Below, piece after piece: positions 1-8,239 of a DNA stretch of 64,000 nucleotides. A program made the translations under genes and the position numbers. Source of the stretch: DATAES01 sp963721305. GTDB lineage: Bacteria; Actinomycetota; Acidimicrobiia; Acidimicrobiales; JACDCH01. Numbering within the stretch: position 1 is the first letter of the stretch; each line of letters opens with the position of its first letter. Below the pieces are notes generated by a model, which did not search any database, was not told the origin of the DNA, and worked only from the letters and a program-made list of their open reading frames with translations. The stretch spans positions 1-64,000 of the forward strand of contig CAVRIR010000004.1 of assembly GCA_963721305.1 (NCBI GenBank), given 5' to 3'.

Positions 1-84
1 CGCCCGCCTCTTCTGAACCCGTTGTCAAGGGACGAGTGCGGAACGTGAGGTAGAGCCCTGCGCCCCTGCTGCTCACGGCGTGGG

Positions 85-565
85 CTACAGCTGCTTGAGC
101 ACGTTCTCGCACGTGCTCACGTCGACACCGGGACCTGGCTCGACGTCGAGCTTGACGATCGTGCCGTCCTCGATCACCGTGGAGTAGCGCTGCGAGCGGG
201 TGCCGAGACCGAAGCCGGTATCGTCGAAGGCGAGTCCCATTGCGTTGGCGAACTTGGCGTTGCCGTCCGCGAGCATCAACCTACCTCGCCGGCGACCGCG
301 CCTTGCCCCACTCGTCCATGACCCATGCATCGTTCACGCCGATGCAGGCGATGGTGGCGATGCCGGCGTTCTTCAGTTCGTTGGCCCCGCTGACGAAACC
401 CGGAAGGTGGATCTTCGAACAGCCTGGAGTGAAGGCGCCGGGAACGGCGAACAACACGACCCTCCCGCTGCCGAGCACGTCGCCGGTGCGCACGCTCGTC
501 GGACCTTCCGCGCCCATGGTGCGGACTTCGACGTCCGGGACCTTGTCGCCAACCTTGATCGTCAT
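85..565 (-). pseudogene. Peroxiredoxin (Prx5/AhpC-TSA type), frameshifted
   Basis: A thiol peroxidase that would reduce H2O2 or alkyl hydroperoxides in the cytosol. The first reading frame (from 565) gives a Prx5-type N-terminus with the peroxidatic motif PGAFTPGCSKIHLPGF and the conserved NDAWVMDEWGK; the second (ending 85) gives the family C-terminus MLADGNAKFANAMGL...GLGTRSQRYS...VEDGT. The two pieces are adjacent in the family and join only if an indel at about 285-300 is allowed. Repaired length would be about 159 residues, normal for Prx5. It diverges from the SDR gene across an AT-rich palindrome at 611-634. Either a sequencing indel or recent decay; the flanking sequence is otherwise well conserved, which favours sequencing error. 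Confidence 0.85.
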
Positions 566-610
566 GGTCTCGAACCCTACCGACGTTGCCCCTTGACGCC
601 GTCACCGGAA

Positions 611-634
611 TAAAGTAAGAAGAACCTATCTTTA
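611..634. promoter_or_regulatory. Imperfect inverted repeat between divergent peroxiredoxin and SDR genes
   Basis: TAAAGTAAG-N6-CTATCTTTA: seven of nine positions pair in the two 9-base arms. It is the most AT-rich stretch in the neighbourhood and lies midway between the two divergent starts, so it is a plausible operator or promoter core. No known regulator is assigned. Confidence 0.35.
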
Positions 635-662
635 CTGTGAGAACGACAGAGGGAGGGTCGTC

Positions 663-1358
663 ATGCAGGTAGCCATCATCACCGGAGCGTCCCGGGTCTC
701 GGTCTCGCCCTCGCCGAAGCGCTCGCCGACCGTGGCTGGGCGCTCGTCATGGACGCTCGCGATCCGATGCACTCGCCTCGGCCGCAGCGGCGCTCGGGAA
801 CGGACGACCATCCGTGCCATTCCCGGCGACGTCACCGACCCGACCCACCGGCGGGCGCTCGTGTCTGCCGCCATCGAGCTCGGCGGAGCCATCGACGCGG
901 TCGTCAACAACGCCAGCTACCTCGGTCCGAGCCCGCAGCCGCCGCTCGCCCACTACCCACTCGACGTCGTCCGTCGTGTGTACGAGGTCAACGTGTTCGG
1001 CCTGCCGCTCGTGCTGGGTGCAGGACGAGTGCCGCCGTCGCTCCGCCCCGGCGGCCGGATCGTCAACGTCACGTCGGACGCTGCCATCGAGGCCTACGAG
1101 GGCTGGGGCGGGTACGGGTCGTCGAAGGCGGCGCTCGAGCAGCTGACCGCAGTGCTCGGCGAAGAGCGTCCGGACCTGCGCGGTACCGTGGCTTCGACCC
1201 CGGTGACCTGCGCACGCAGATGCACCAGGAAGCCTTCCCCGGCGAGGACATCTCCGATCCGTCCGTTGCCGCAGGTCGCGGTGCCTGGCCTCGTCCGACT
1301 GCTCGAAGGCGAAGAGCCGAGCGGTCGGTACCGCGTACAAGAGCTGGTTCCGGCATGA
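663..1358 (+). pseudogene. Short-chain dehydrogenase/reductase, multiply frameshifted
   Basis: An NAD(P)-dependent oxidoreductase of the classical SDR family. In one frame one can read the start MQVAIITGASR (first half of the TGxxxGxG cofactor loop), VVNNAS (NNAG equivalent), the catalytic Ser in NVTSD, and YGSSKAA (YxxxK). The rest of the cofactor loop and the helix after it (GLALAEALADRGWALVMDA-like) are found in another frame from about 690, and the C-terminal FDPGDLRTQMHQEAF region is also out of frame near 1200-1270. At least four indels are needed to restore a protein of about 230 residues. The stop overlaps the following start (ATGA at 1355-1358), so the pair is probably translationally coupled. 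Substrate unknown. Confidence 0.8.
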
Positions 1359-2418
1359 CCGCCGTCGCTGCAGTCGAACGGCCGTCGGTACCCGGACGAG
1401 TGAAGTTCGAGCTGCCGAAGGAGCTCGAGGCGTCGGTGCCGCCCGAGGCCCGTGGCATCACTCGTGACGCGGTGCGGTTGATGGTCGTGTACAAGTCCGA
1501 GCAGCGCTTGGTGCACGCCAACTTCTCCGACATCCCACGCTTCCTCGACGCCGGCGATCTCGTCGTGATCAACACGTCCGCCACGCTCGCCGCCGAGGTC
1601 GATGGCGTCAGTCCGGACGGCGTCGCGTTGCAGGTGCACCTGTCTACGCAGTTGCCGGCCAACCTGTGGGTCGTCGAGCTGCGCCGCGACGGTGGTCCGT
1701 TCCGCAACGCGTCACCCGGGTCGACGGTGCAGCTGCCGGAGGGCGGTCATGTCGAGCTGCTGTCGCCGTACGAGCGCTCGAACGGACGCTTGTGGGTCGC
1801 GTCGCTGCAACTGCCGCAGCCGTTGCTCACGTACCTCGCCGTGCACGGCCGGCCGATCCGCTACGGGTACGTCCACGGCAGCTGGCCGATCTCGGTGTAC
1901 CAGAACGTGTACGCCACCGAGCCCGGCAGCGCGGAGATGCCGAGCGCGGGGCGACCGTTCACCCCGGAGGTCGTCACCCGTCTCGTCGCGAAGGGCGTCG
2001 GTGTTGCGCCACTCGTGCTGCACACGGGCGTGTCGTCGCTCGAGTCACACGAGGCGCCGTACGCCGAGTACTTCCGAGTCGATTCGCACACGTCACATCT
2101 CGTGAATGACACGCACCGGCTCGGCCGGCGGGTGATCGCCATCGGTACGACCGTGGTGCGTGGCGTCGAGACCGTCGCCGACGAGCGCGGCGCGTCTCCA
2201 TCCGGGTGAAGGATGGACCGAGACCGTCATCACCCCGGACCGCGGCGTGCGCGCTCGTCGACGGGCTGCTCACCGGATGGCACGAGCCCGAGGCGTCACA
2301 CCTCGACATGCTCGAAGCGATCGCCGGCCGCGACCTCGTCGAGCTGTCCTATGACGCCGCCCTTGCCGAGGGCTACCTCTGGCACGAGTTCGGCGACGTC
2401 GAGCTCATCCTCCCGTAA
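1355..2418 (+). pseudogene. QueA-family S-adenosylmethionine:tRNA ribosyltransferase-isomerase-like, frameshifted
   Basis: QueA transfers the ribosyl part of SAM to preQ1 in tRNA to make epoxyqueuosine. The family signatures seen are DLVVINTSATLAAEV near the N-terminus, YATEPGSAEMPSAGRPFT in the middle and, after a break, GLLTGWHEPEASHLDMLEAI and the C-terminal YLWHEFGDVELILP. The frame fails at about 2200 (one extra base in a GGCGCG run) and again at about 2250 (GCGCGC shortened by two bases). Repaired length is about 354 residues, typical of QueA. No other queuosine gene is nearby, and this actinobacterial branch may not be a true QueA; the exact substrate is inferred. It ends at a strong bidirectional hairpin. 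Confidence 0.8.
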
Positions 2419-2421
2419 CCG

Positions 2422-2457
2422 CCCCTGCGAACGCAGCCACCCCTGCGAACGCAGCCA
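2422..2457. repeat. Two tandem 18-bp repeats
   Basis: CCCCTGCGAACGCAGCCA occurs twice head to tail (2422-2439 and 2440-2457) directly after the QueA-like stop, with a decayed partial third unit following. Each unit contains a short inverted repeat (CTGCG...CGCAG). Confidence 0.85.
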
Positions 2458-2475
2458 CCCGCTGCGACTCCGGGA

Positions 2476-2501
2476 GAAACGGGCGCTATGGCGCCCGTTT
2501 C
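2476..2501. terminator. Bidirectional intrinsic-type hairpin
   Basis: A perfect 11-bp stem, GAAACGGGCGC, loop TATG, GCGCCCGTTTC. It sits between the convergent QueA-like and enoyl-CoA hydratase genes. Terminal A/T-rich pairs and GC core fit termination in both directions, although there is no long U tract. Confidence 0.75.
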
Positions 2502-2522
2502 CATCCAACATTCCCAACGGGG

Positions 2523-3353
2523 TCAGTGGGACTCGGTGGTGCGGTAGTCGCCGAAGGGCTCGTCGCGATCTTGCAGGGCCTTGGTGAGGCCCTGGGTCCG
2601 CATGCTCTCCATGAACTCCTGGAAGCTCTGCTGATGGATCGCCAGTGAGCACAGCTCGGTGCCCGAGCGGATCGCAGCGCACAGTCCCATGACGTCCATC
2701 GCCCGATGGACGGTGCGCTTGTTGAGCTGCACGATGTCCGGCGGAAGCTTCGTGATGCGCAGTGCCACCTCGAGCACTCGCTCGTCAAGCTCTTCTGCCG
2801 GAAACGCGCGGTTCGCCCATCCTTGACCCGCCGCCTCGATGCCGGAGATCGAGTCGCCGGTGATCATCATCTCCATCGCCGTGCGCATGCCGAGGAACCA
2901 CGCGTGGAACTGCATGTCCGGCGTGCCGAACCGCACTGCGGGATAACCGATCTTGGCGTCCTCCGCGACGAAGACCAGATCGCATCCCGTTGCGAGCTCG
3001 CTGCCGCCGGCGAGGCAGTAACCGTGCACCTGCGCGATCACCGGCTTGGCCTGGTCCCAGATGCTCATCCAGCCTTCGGTGACGTGCCGGGGCCACTGGC
3101 CCTCGCCCTTCGCAGTGAAGAACGGGAGCTCGTGACCCTCGTTGCCGCCACCGAGGTCGTAACCCGCGGAGAAGCACGTACCAGCGCCGCGGATGATCGT
3201 CACGCGGACGTCGTCGTCATCGTCCGCCTTGTGCAACTCCTCGAACAACGCGCCTCGCAACGGGTTGTTGAGCGCGTTGCGCTTCTCAGGACGGTTGAGG
3301 GTGAGCCGCCGAACGTAGCGCGCGGGTTCGTCGACGAGGACGAGGTCGCTCAC
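2523..3353 (-). CDS. Enoyl-CoA hydratase/isomerase (crotonase) family protein
   Basis: A 276-residue crotonase-fold enzyme acting on acyl-CoA esters. The oxyanion-hole segments are visible as TCFSAGYDLG (about residues 59-68) and HGYCLAGGSEL (about 110-120). The region where hydratases carry the catalytic Glu (usual FGxPEI) reads YPAVRFG, so the canonical Glu144 equivalent is Ala; it may not be a classical hydratase but an isomerase, lyase or hydrolase-type member. I choose the GTG at 3353 because it overlaps the stop of the upstream amidohydrolase (GTGA) and begins the conserved region; the open frame extends 90 codons further upstream, but that portion lies inside the amidohydrolase gene. 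Cotranscribed with that gene. Confidence 0.85.
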   Translation of the reverse strand: MSDLVLVDEPARYVRRLTLNRPEKRNALNNPLRGALFEELHKADDDDDVRVTIIRGAGTCFSAGYDLGGGNEGHELPFFTAKGEGQWPRHVTEGWMSIWDQAKPVIAQVHGYCLAGGSELATGCDLVFVAEDAKIGYPAVRFGTPDMQFHAWFLGMRTAMEMMITGDSISGIEAAGQGWANRAFPAEELDERVLEVALRITKLPPDIVQLNKRTVHRAMDVMGLCAAIRSGTELCSLAIHQQSFQEFMESMRTQGLTKALQDRDEPFGDYRTTESH

Positions 3354-4582
3354 TTGATCGCCTTCGGGTCCATGTCCGGGGACAACCGCTGCAGCTCCTT
3401 GTCGGGCACCGCATCGATCGGCTCGGCCACTTCCGCAACCGTCGGCCCGTACTCCGCGGCCAACGGCGCGAGCGCCTCGAGGTCGAAGTCGTAGAGGCGC
3501 GCCGCGTTGCCGGCGAGGATCTCGCGCATCTCCACCTCGGGTACGTCGTGGAAGCGCGACCGCAGGTGCTCGCGTGTGTACGGCCACGTGCCTTCGTCGT
3601 GCGGGTAGTCGCTTCCCCACATGAACCTCTCGGCGCCGATCTCGTCGCGCGCCGCGACGTCGGCAGGACCCGGCTGGCTCACACCCATCCAGACGTTCTG
3701 GTGGAAGTACTCGGTCGCGTCCTTCGGGAGGATGTGGTCCGCGCCGTAGCGGATCTCACCGGTCGCGCCGGTCTTGCGGATGCCACGAATCACGTCGTCG
3801 AGTCGGTTGAGCAACGGTGGCACCCACGCGCAACCTTGCTCGGTCAGCACGATCTTGAGTCGCGGAAAGCGCTCGAGGACTCCCGACAGGATCATGTGCA
3901 CCAACGGGCGCTGGCTGTAGAAGCTGACCTCGGTGATGTACAGCAGCATCGACACCGGGTAGGGCCCGTAGTCCGGTGCGCCGGTACCGCCGTGGACGTT
4001 GATCGGGATCTCGAGGTCCTCGCAGACCCTCCACAACCGGTCGTACTCGGGGTCGTAGATCGGCTTCATCCACGTCGCCGACGGCGGGATGTTCGGGAGC
4101 AGCACGCCGCCGCGCAGGCCGTGGTCCTTGATCCACTTGACGTCGGCGATCGCATCGTCGATGTCGTTGAGGAAGATCTGCCCGATGCCGGCACGCCGCT
4201 CGGGGAACTCGTTGCACCAGTCGACGAGCCAGCGGTTGTGGGCGCGGATGCCGGCAAGACGGTGCTCGTAGTGCTCGGGCTCGGCCGGACCGGCGAACAG
4301 CACGAAGCTCGGGAAGAACGGCGGCACCGTGTTCGGGAACACGACCTCGCCGACGATGCCGTCGGCTTCCTGCTGCGAGTTGCGCATCTCGTTGTCCCAG
4401 TTGCGCAGGCGCCGGTTGTCACCGAGGTCCTTGTACGGGTTCTTGTACTTGCCTCGCCACGCGTCGAAGTCCTCGAGGTAGGCGGGATCGAGGTACTCGC
4501 GGTAAGCAGCGTGGCTCCCGCCGGCGTGGCAGTCGGCGGAGATGATCGTGTAGCGGTCCGCGACTCCGGTCGCTGCGGCCAT
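3350..4582 (-). CDS. Amidohydrolase_2 family protein
   Basis: A 410-residue metal-dependent hydrolase or decarboxylase of the amidohydrolase_2 family (ACMSD/LigW-like TIM barrels). Visible signatures are an N-terminal metal motif SADCHAG, NVHGGTGAPDYG in the middle, LTEQGCAW and the C-terminal MWGSDYPHDEGTWPYT. Members linked to lipid and aromatic catabolism in actinobacteria often sit beside crotonases, as here. The ATG start at 4582 opens the conserved domain directly. The gene overlaps the following crotonase by 4 nt, so the two are a translationally coupled pair. Substrate unknown. Confidence 0.85.
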   Translation of the reverse strand: MAAATGVADRYTIISADCHAGGSHAAYREYLDPAYLEDFDAWRGKYKNPYKDLGDNRRLRNWDNEMRNSQQEADGIVGEVVFPNTVPPFFPSFVLFAGPAEPEHYEHRLAGIRAHNRWLVDWCNEFPERRAGIGQIFLNDIDDAIADVKWIKDHGLRGGVLLPNIPPSATWMKPIYDPEYDRLWRVCEDLEIPINVHGGTGAPDYGPYPVSMLLYITEVSFYSQRPLVHMILSGVLERFPRLKIVLTEQGCAWVPPLLNRLDDVIRGIRKTGATGEIRYGADHILPKDATEYFHQNVWMGVSQPGPADVAARDEIGAERFMWGSDYPHDEGTWPYTREHLRSRFHDVPEVEMREILAGNAARLYDFDLEALAPLAAEYGPTVAEVAEPIDAVPDKELQRLSPDMDPKAIK

Positions 4583-4648
4583 GGGTGGCGTCCTTCCCCG
4601 GGTGCCCGCTGGTCAGGCCCCGTTCCGATCAGTCTGACGGAGGACAGG

Positions 4649-5371
4649 ATGCCGAAACAAGAACGCGTTCTAGTTTGGCCGTGCGAGGATCCTGTGGTGG
4701 AGCTCGCCAACCCGGCCTGGTACGCCCTGCGAGGCCCGCACGGTGCGTTCGCGGAAGGCGGCCCGCTGGCCCTGCGCTACCAGCCCGACGTCGCCGTCTT
4801 CGCCGCCCTGCCGGACGAACCGACGCCCGCCGCGTGGCAACAGCTGCGCGACCTCGTCGGTCCCGGCGGCCACGCGTTCTTCCCGCGCGACACGCTCGAA
4901 GCACCGGAAGGATGGGAGATCGTGTTCTCGCTGGCGGCGCTCCAGATGGTCGCGACCTCGGTCGACAGCGAGCTCGACGGCGAGATCGTCCGGCTGCACG
5001 TCGAGGACGTGCCCGACATGATCGCATTGGTGCGGCGCGCCGAGCCCGGCCCGTTCGAGCCGCGCACGATCGAGCTCGGCGAGTACTTCGGCATCCGTGA
5101 CGACGACGGCGCGCTGATCGCGATGGCCGGTGAGCGCATGTTCCCTTCGCCGTATCGCGAGATCAGCGCGGTGTGCACCGACGAGCCTCACCGCGGCAAA
5201 GGGATCGCAGCGCGACTCACGCGTCATCTCGTCGCCCGAATCGAGGCCCGCGGTGAGACACCGATGTTGCACGCAAGCGCGAACAACACGAACGCGATCC
5301 ACCTCTACGAGAAGCTCGGCTTCACGGTGGCGCGAACGTTCGACGTCACGGGCTACCGCGCCGCGAAGTAG
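4649..5371 (+). CDS. GNAT family N-acetyltransferase
   Basis: A 240-residue protein with a C-terminal GNAT domain (about residues 115-240). The acetyl-CoA binding loop reads EPHRGKGIAARLTRH and the following strand-helix is NTNAIHLYEKLGF, the usual NxxAxxLYexxGF. The N-terminal half resembles FR47-like/GCN5-related proteins with a regulatory-looking first domain. The ATG at 4649 has a GGAGGA ribosome-binding site 4 nt upstream. A KstR-like element lies inside the first codons (4659-4674); if that element marks the promoter, translation would instead start at a GTG at 4694 or 4697, preceded by GAGGA. Divergent from the amidohydrolase. Acceptor substrate unknown. Confidence 0.85.
   Translation: MPKQERVLVWPCEDPVVELANPAWYALRGPHGAFAEGGPLALRYQPDVAVFAALPDEPTPAAWQQLRDLVGPGGHAFFPRDTLEAPEGWEIVFSLAALQMVATSVDSELDGEIVRLHVEDVPDMIALVRRAEPGPFEPRTIELGEYFGIRDDDGALIAMAGERMFPSPYREISAVCTDEPHRGKGIAARLTRHLVARIEARGETPMLHASANNTNAIHLYEKLGFTVARTFDVTGYRAAK
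4659..4674 (+). promoter_or_regulatory. KstR-like operator/-10 element inside the GNAT 5' end
   Basis: AAGAACGCGTTCTAGT contains the perfect 12-bp palindrome AGAACGCGTTCT and the AACNNGTT core of KstR sites. It aligns with the 16-bp elements at 8240, 8304 and 13377 (AGAAC..GTT.TA.T), but here the GTG six bases downstream is out of frame with the gene. Confidence 0.5.
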
Positions 5372-5374
5372 CGG

Positions 5375-6508
5375 TCAGTCGTCCAGATCAGCGGCCATCT
5401 TCTGGGTGACGTCGATGTACTCCTCGACCATCTCGAGGACGACCTGCTTCGTGGTGCGAACGCTGTTCATCCGGCTGACGATCTGACCGACCGGCATGCC
5501 GACGAGCTCGCGGGGCGGGCTCGCGCCCATCTTGCGGGTGGCGTACGAGTTCAGGATGAACTGAAGCGGCATCGGCAGCGTGCCCGGCGACTCGGGTGCC
5601 TCCCACGCCTCGGTCCACGCGGTGCGGAGCTGGCGCGCCGGTTTGCCCGTCAGCGAGCGTGAGCGCACCGTGTCGGTCGAGGTCGCCGCGAGCAGCTTGT
5701 CGGTGATCACACCGCCGTAGTCGTTCTCGATCGTCGTCAACCAGATCGAGCCGGTCCACGCGCCGTCAGCGCCGAGGGCCATCGCCGCGGCCATCTGGCG
5801 CCCCGACCCGATGCCGCCCGCCGCGAGCACCGGCACCGGTGCGATCGCGTCGACGACATCCGGCACCAGCACCATGGTCGCGACCTCGCCGGTGTGACCG
5901 CCCGCTTCGTAGCCCTGGGCGATGATGATGTCGACGCCCTGCTGCACGTCGCGCACGGCCTGTTCGACGCGTCCGATCAACGCCGCGACCTTCACTCCCT
6001 GCTCGTGCGCCTGGTCGATGGCCGACTTCGGCGGCGGCCCGAGCGCGGAGGCGAGCAACGAGATCGGATGGGCGAGCGCGATCTCGATCTGCGGCGCGCC
6101 GGTCGCTTCGGTCCAACCGAGCACGCCCGCACCCAGGCCGGCGCCCGACTCGAGCGGCTGCTCGTCGCCGACGTCGACGCCGTGGTCGGCGAGGATCTTG
6201 TCGACGTAGTCCCAGTGGTCCTGGCTGATCATCGCCCGGAGCTGGGCGCCGATGTCGGACACCTCGTGGATGCCCGCATCGCGGTCGACGGTCTTCACCG
6301 GCATGACGACGTCGACGCCGTACGGCTTGCCGCCGACGTGCTCGTCGATCCACTTGAGCTCGAGCTCGAGCTGATCGGGCGAGAACGCGAGCGCGCCGAG
6401 CACGCCCATGCCACCGGCGTTCGTCACCGCGGCGACCACGTCGCGGCAGTGCGAGAAGGCGAAGATCGGGAATTCGATCCCGAACATCTCCGTGAGACGG
6501 TTCTTCAT
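5375..6508 (-). CDS. Nitronate monooxygenase (2-nitropropane dioxygenase-like)
   Basis: A 377-residue FMN-dependent TIM-barrel enzyme of the NMO/2-NPD family, oxidising nitronates or acting as an enoyl reductase-like flavoprotein. N-terminal EFPIFAFSHCRDVVAAVTNAGGMGVLGA is the family opening (split here: FPIFAFSHCRDV, then NAGGMGVLGA). The phosphate-binding loop is seen as VLAAGGIGSGRQMAAAMALG, with GADGAWTGS after it; AQGYEAGGHTGE supplies the conserved catalytic-region His. The ATG at 6508 has GAAGGAG upstream and overlaps the stop of the FadD19-like gene (ATGA), so the two are coupled. Similar NMO genes occur near steroid and fatty acid catabolic genes in mycobacteria. Confidence 0.9.
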   Translation of the reverse strand: MKNRLTEMFGIEFPIFAFSHCRDVVAAVTNAGGMGVLGALAFSPDQLELELKWIDEHVGGKPYGVDVVMPVKTVDRDAGIHEVSDIGAQLRAMISQDHWDYVDKILADHGVDVGDEQPLESGAGLGAGVLGWTEATGAPQIEIALAHPISLLASALGPPPKSAIDQAHEQGVKVAALIGRVEQAVRDVQQGVDIIIAQGYEAGGHTGEVATMVLVPDVVDAIAPVPVLAAGGIGSGRQMAAAMALGADGAWTGSIWLTTIENDYGGVITDKLLAATSTDTVRSRSLTGKPARQLRTAWTEAWEAPESPGTLPMPLQFILNSYATRKMGASPPRELVGMPVGQIVSRMNSVRTTKQVVLEMVEEYIDVTQKMAADLDD

Positions 6509-8232
6509 GTCGTTGGCTCCTTCGCGAGCTGCTGCGCGCGGGGATAGTCGGGCTTGCCGGACGGTTGCCGGGGGATCTCGTCGACGAGATGCAGCGCACG
6601 CGGGACCTTGTAGCCCGCGATGCGGCCGCGGCAATGCTCGACCAGATCCTCCAGTGTCGGCTGCGTACCGTCACGCGGTTGCACGATGGCGCTGACCTTC
6701 TGCCCCCATCGCTCGTCGGCGACGCCGACGACGAGGACGTCGTACACCTGCGGATGTGCCTTCAGCGCGGCCTCGACCTCCTCCGGGAAGATCTTTTCGC
6801 CGCCGGAGTTGATGCACTGCGAGCCACGGCCGAGCAGCGTGATGGTGCCGTCCTCCTCGAAGCGGGCGAGATCACCGGGTACCGAGAATCGCTTCCCGTC
6901 GACCTCGATGAACGTGGCCGCGCTCTTGACGGGATCCTTGTAGTAGCCGAGCGGCACGTTGCCGCCTCGGGCGAGCCGGCCGACCTGACCGCGCTCGACC
7001 GGATGGTTGTCGTCGTCGATGACCACGGTGTCGGGCCCAGGTGGGACGTTGATCAGGCCGCTGCTCATCGCCGAGCCCCGCTCGATGAGGCGCAGACCGT
7101 TGAACCCTCCCTCGGACGAGCCCACCGCCTCGCTGATGTACGCGTTCGGCAACAGCTCCAGGAACTGCTCCTTCATCACCGGCGAGAACACCGCAGCCGT
7201 CGAGCTGACAGAGAACAGCGAAGAGGTGTCGTATTTCCTGGTCGGCTCCGAGCGCTCGCTCCGCTCGCTGTCTCCGCCTCCGTGCGACTCGTCGCTGGCG
7301 CTTCCCTCGCCGCGCGCGACCGACTCGTTCCGGCTCCGCTCGCTGTCTCCGCCTCCGTGCGACTCGTTCCGAGGGCCTTCGAGCAAGGCCTCGATCAGCG
7401 GGCGCGCCATGGCGTCGCCGGTGATGGCGAGGCCGCCGATGCGATACTTCTCGACCGCGGCCCACACGTCGTGCGCGTCGAACTTCGGCAGCAGGACGAT
7501 GCTCGTGCCGCGGAACAGCGCGCCGAACGTGGTCCACTGCGCTGCGCCGTGCATCAACGGGGCGAGCACGAGCGCATGACCCAGCGGGTTCTCGGCACCA
7601 GATCGCGCCAGCGCGTACTCGTCCTCGACTCGCTCGCCGGTGACGAAGTCGATGCCCCCGCCGAGCGTGCGGAACACGTCCTCGTGGCGCCACATGACGC
7701 CCTTGGGGAAGCCCGTGGTGCCGCCGGTGTAGAGGATGTAGATGTCGCCGTCGTCGCGCGGATCGAAGTCGCGCACAGGTGAAGCAGACGCAAGCGCGTC
7801 TTCGTAACGGACGACGCCGTCGATGTCGCACGGCTCGTCTCCGACGACCACGAAGTGCTTCAGCATCGGCAGCCGATCACGGACCGCGGCCAGCCGCGGG
7901 CAGAACTCTGCTTGGAAGACCGTCGCCACCACGTCCGCGTTGTCGTACAGGTAGACGAGCTCGTCCTCGACGTAGCGGAAGTTCACGTTGATCGGGACGG
8001 CGCGCAGCTTGTACGCCGCGAGCATCGTCTCGACGAACTCGATGCTGTTGTACGAGTAGATCGCCACGTGCTGGCGCTCACCGACTCCGTTCGCCGCGAG
8101 GTGATGCGCGAGCCGGTTGGATCGCTCTTCGAGCTCCGCGTAGGTGATCGAGCGATCGCCGCAGATCAGCGCGGTTCGTTCGGGTACCGCGTCGACCGCG
8201 TGCTCCACCAGATCGGCCAGGTTGAACGCCAC
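6505..8232 (-). CDS. fadD19: FadD19-like steroid/long-chain acyl-CoA ligase with in-frame repeat insertion
   Basis: A 575-residue ANL-superfamily AMP-forming CoA ligase. It opens like mycobacterial FadD19 (FNLADLVEHAVDAVPERTAL) and shares NVNFRYVEDELVYLYDNAD, the P-loop YTGGTTGFPKGVMWRHED, ITGDAMARPLIEAL, LGRGSQCINSGGEKIFPEEV and the C-terminal Lys in QPSGKPDYP. FadD19 activates C24-type steroid side chains, so a sterol side-chain role is inferred. Between ARPLIEALLEG and KYDTSSLF there is an extra stretch of about 46 residues, low-complexity and rich in ESHGGGDSERS, which FadD19 lacks. The GTG at 8232 is chosen because it starts the conserved domain and lies 7 nt after the shared operator/-10 element. 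Coupled to the NMO gene; divergent from echA19, as in Mycobacterium tuberculosis. Confidence 0.85.
   Translation of the reverse strand: MAFNLADLVEHAVDAVPERTALICGDRSITYAELEERSNRLAHHLAANGVGERQHVAIYSYNSIEFVETMLAAYKLRAVPINVNFRYVEDELVYLYDNADVVATVFQAEFCPRLAAVRDRLPMLKHFVVVGDEPCDIDGVVRYEDALASASPVRDFDPRDDGDIYILYTGGTTGFPKGVMWRHEDVFRTLGGGIDFVTGERVEDEYALARSGAENPLGHALVLAPLMHGAAQWTTFGALFRGTSIVLLPKFDAHDVWAAVEKYRIGGLAITGDAMARPLIEALLEGPRNESHGGGDSERSRNESVARGEGSASDESHGGGDSERSERSEPTRKYDTSSLFSVSSTAAVFSPVMKEQFLELLPNAYISEAVGSSEGGFNGLRLIERGSAMSSGLINVPPGPDTVVIDDDNHPVERGQVGRLARGGNVPLGYYKDPVKSAATFIEVDGKRFSVPGDLARFEEDGTITLLGRGSQCINSGGEKIFPEEVEAALKAHPQVYDVLVVGVADERWGQKVSAIVQPRDGTQPTLEDLVEHCRGRIAGYKVPRALHLVDEIPRQPSGKPDYPRAQQLAKEPTT
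7258..7367. repeat. Intragenic 35-bp direct repeat pair inside fadD19-like gene
   Basis: The 35-bp sequence beginning GCTCCGCTCGCTGTCTCC and ending GTGCGACTCGT occurs at 7258-7292 and 7333-7367. The period is 75 bp (25 codons), so the frame is kept. A shorter satellite, GACTCGTTCCG, flanks the second copy. In the encoded protein it produces twice the peptide ESHGGGDSERS. The tract looks like an inserted repeat element rather than part of the ligase fold. Confidence 0.85.
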
Positions 8233-8239
8233 GGCCGGA

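Noticed and set aside
749..1354. Plus-strand frame giving a long Arg-rich extension before the QueA-like protein
   Set aside because: It overlaps the SDR gene in another frame; some SDR sequence appears in it only because of frameshifts. The QueA-like start is the ATGA overlap at 1355.
3548..4630. Long plus-strand open frame upstream of and in frame with the GNAT gene
   Set aside because: It is antisense to the amidohydrolase, has no family signature and is a by-product of high GC; the GNAT domain begins near 4649.
4649..4651. Treating the KstR-like palindrome at 4659 as proof that the ATG at 4649 is wrong
   Set aside because: The ATG has a strong GGAGGA site; both starts are possible, so it was kept as an open question.
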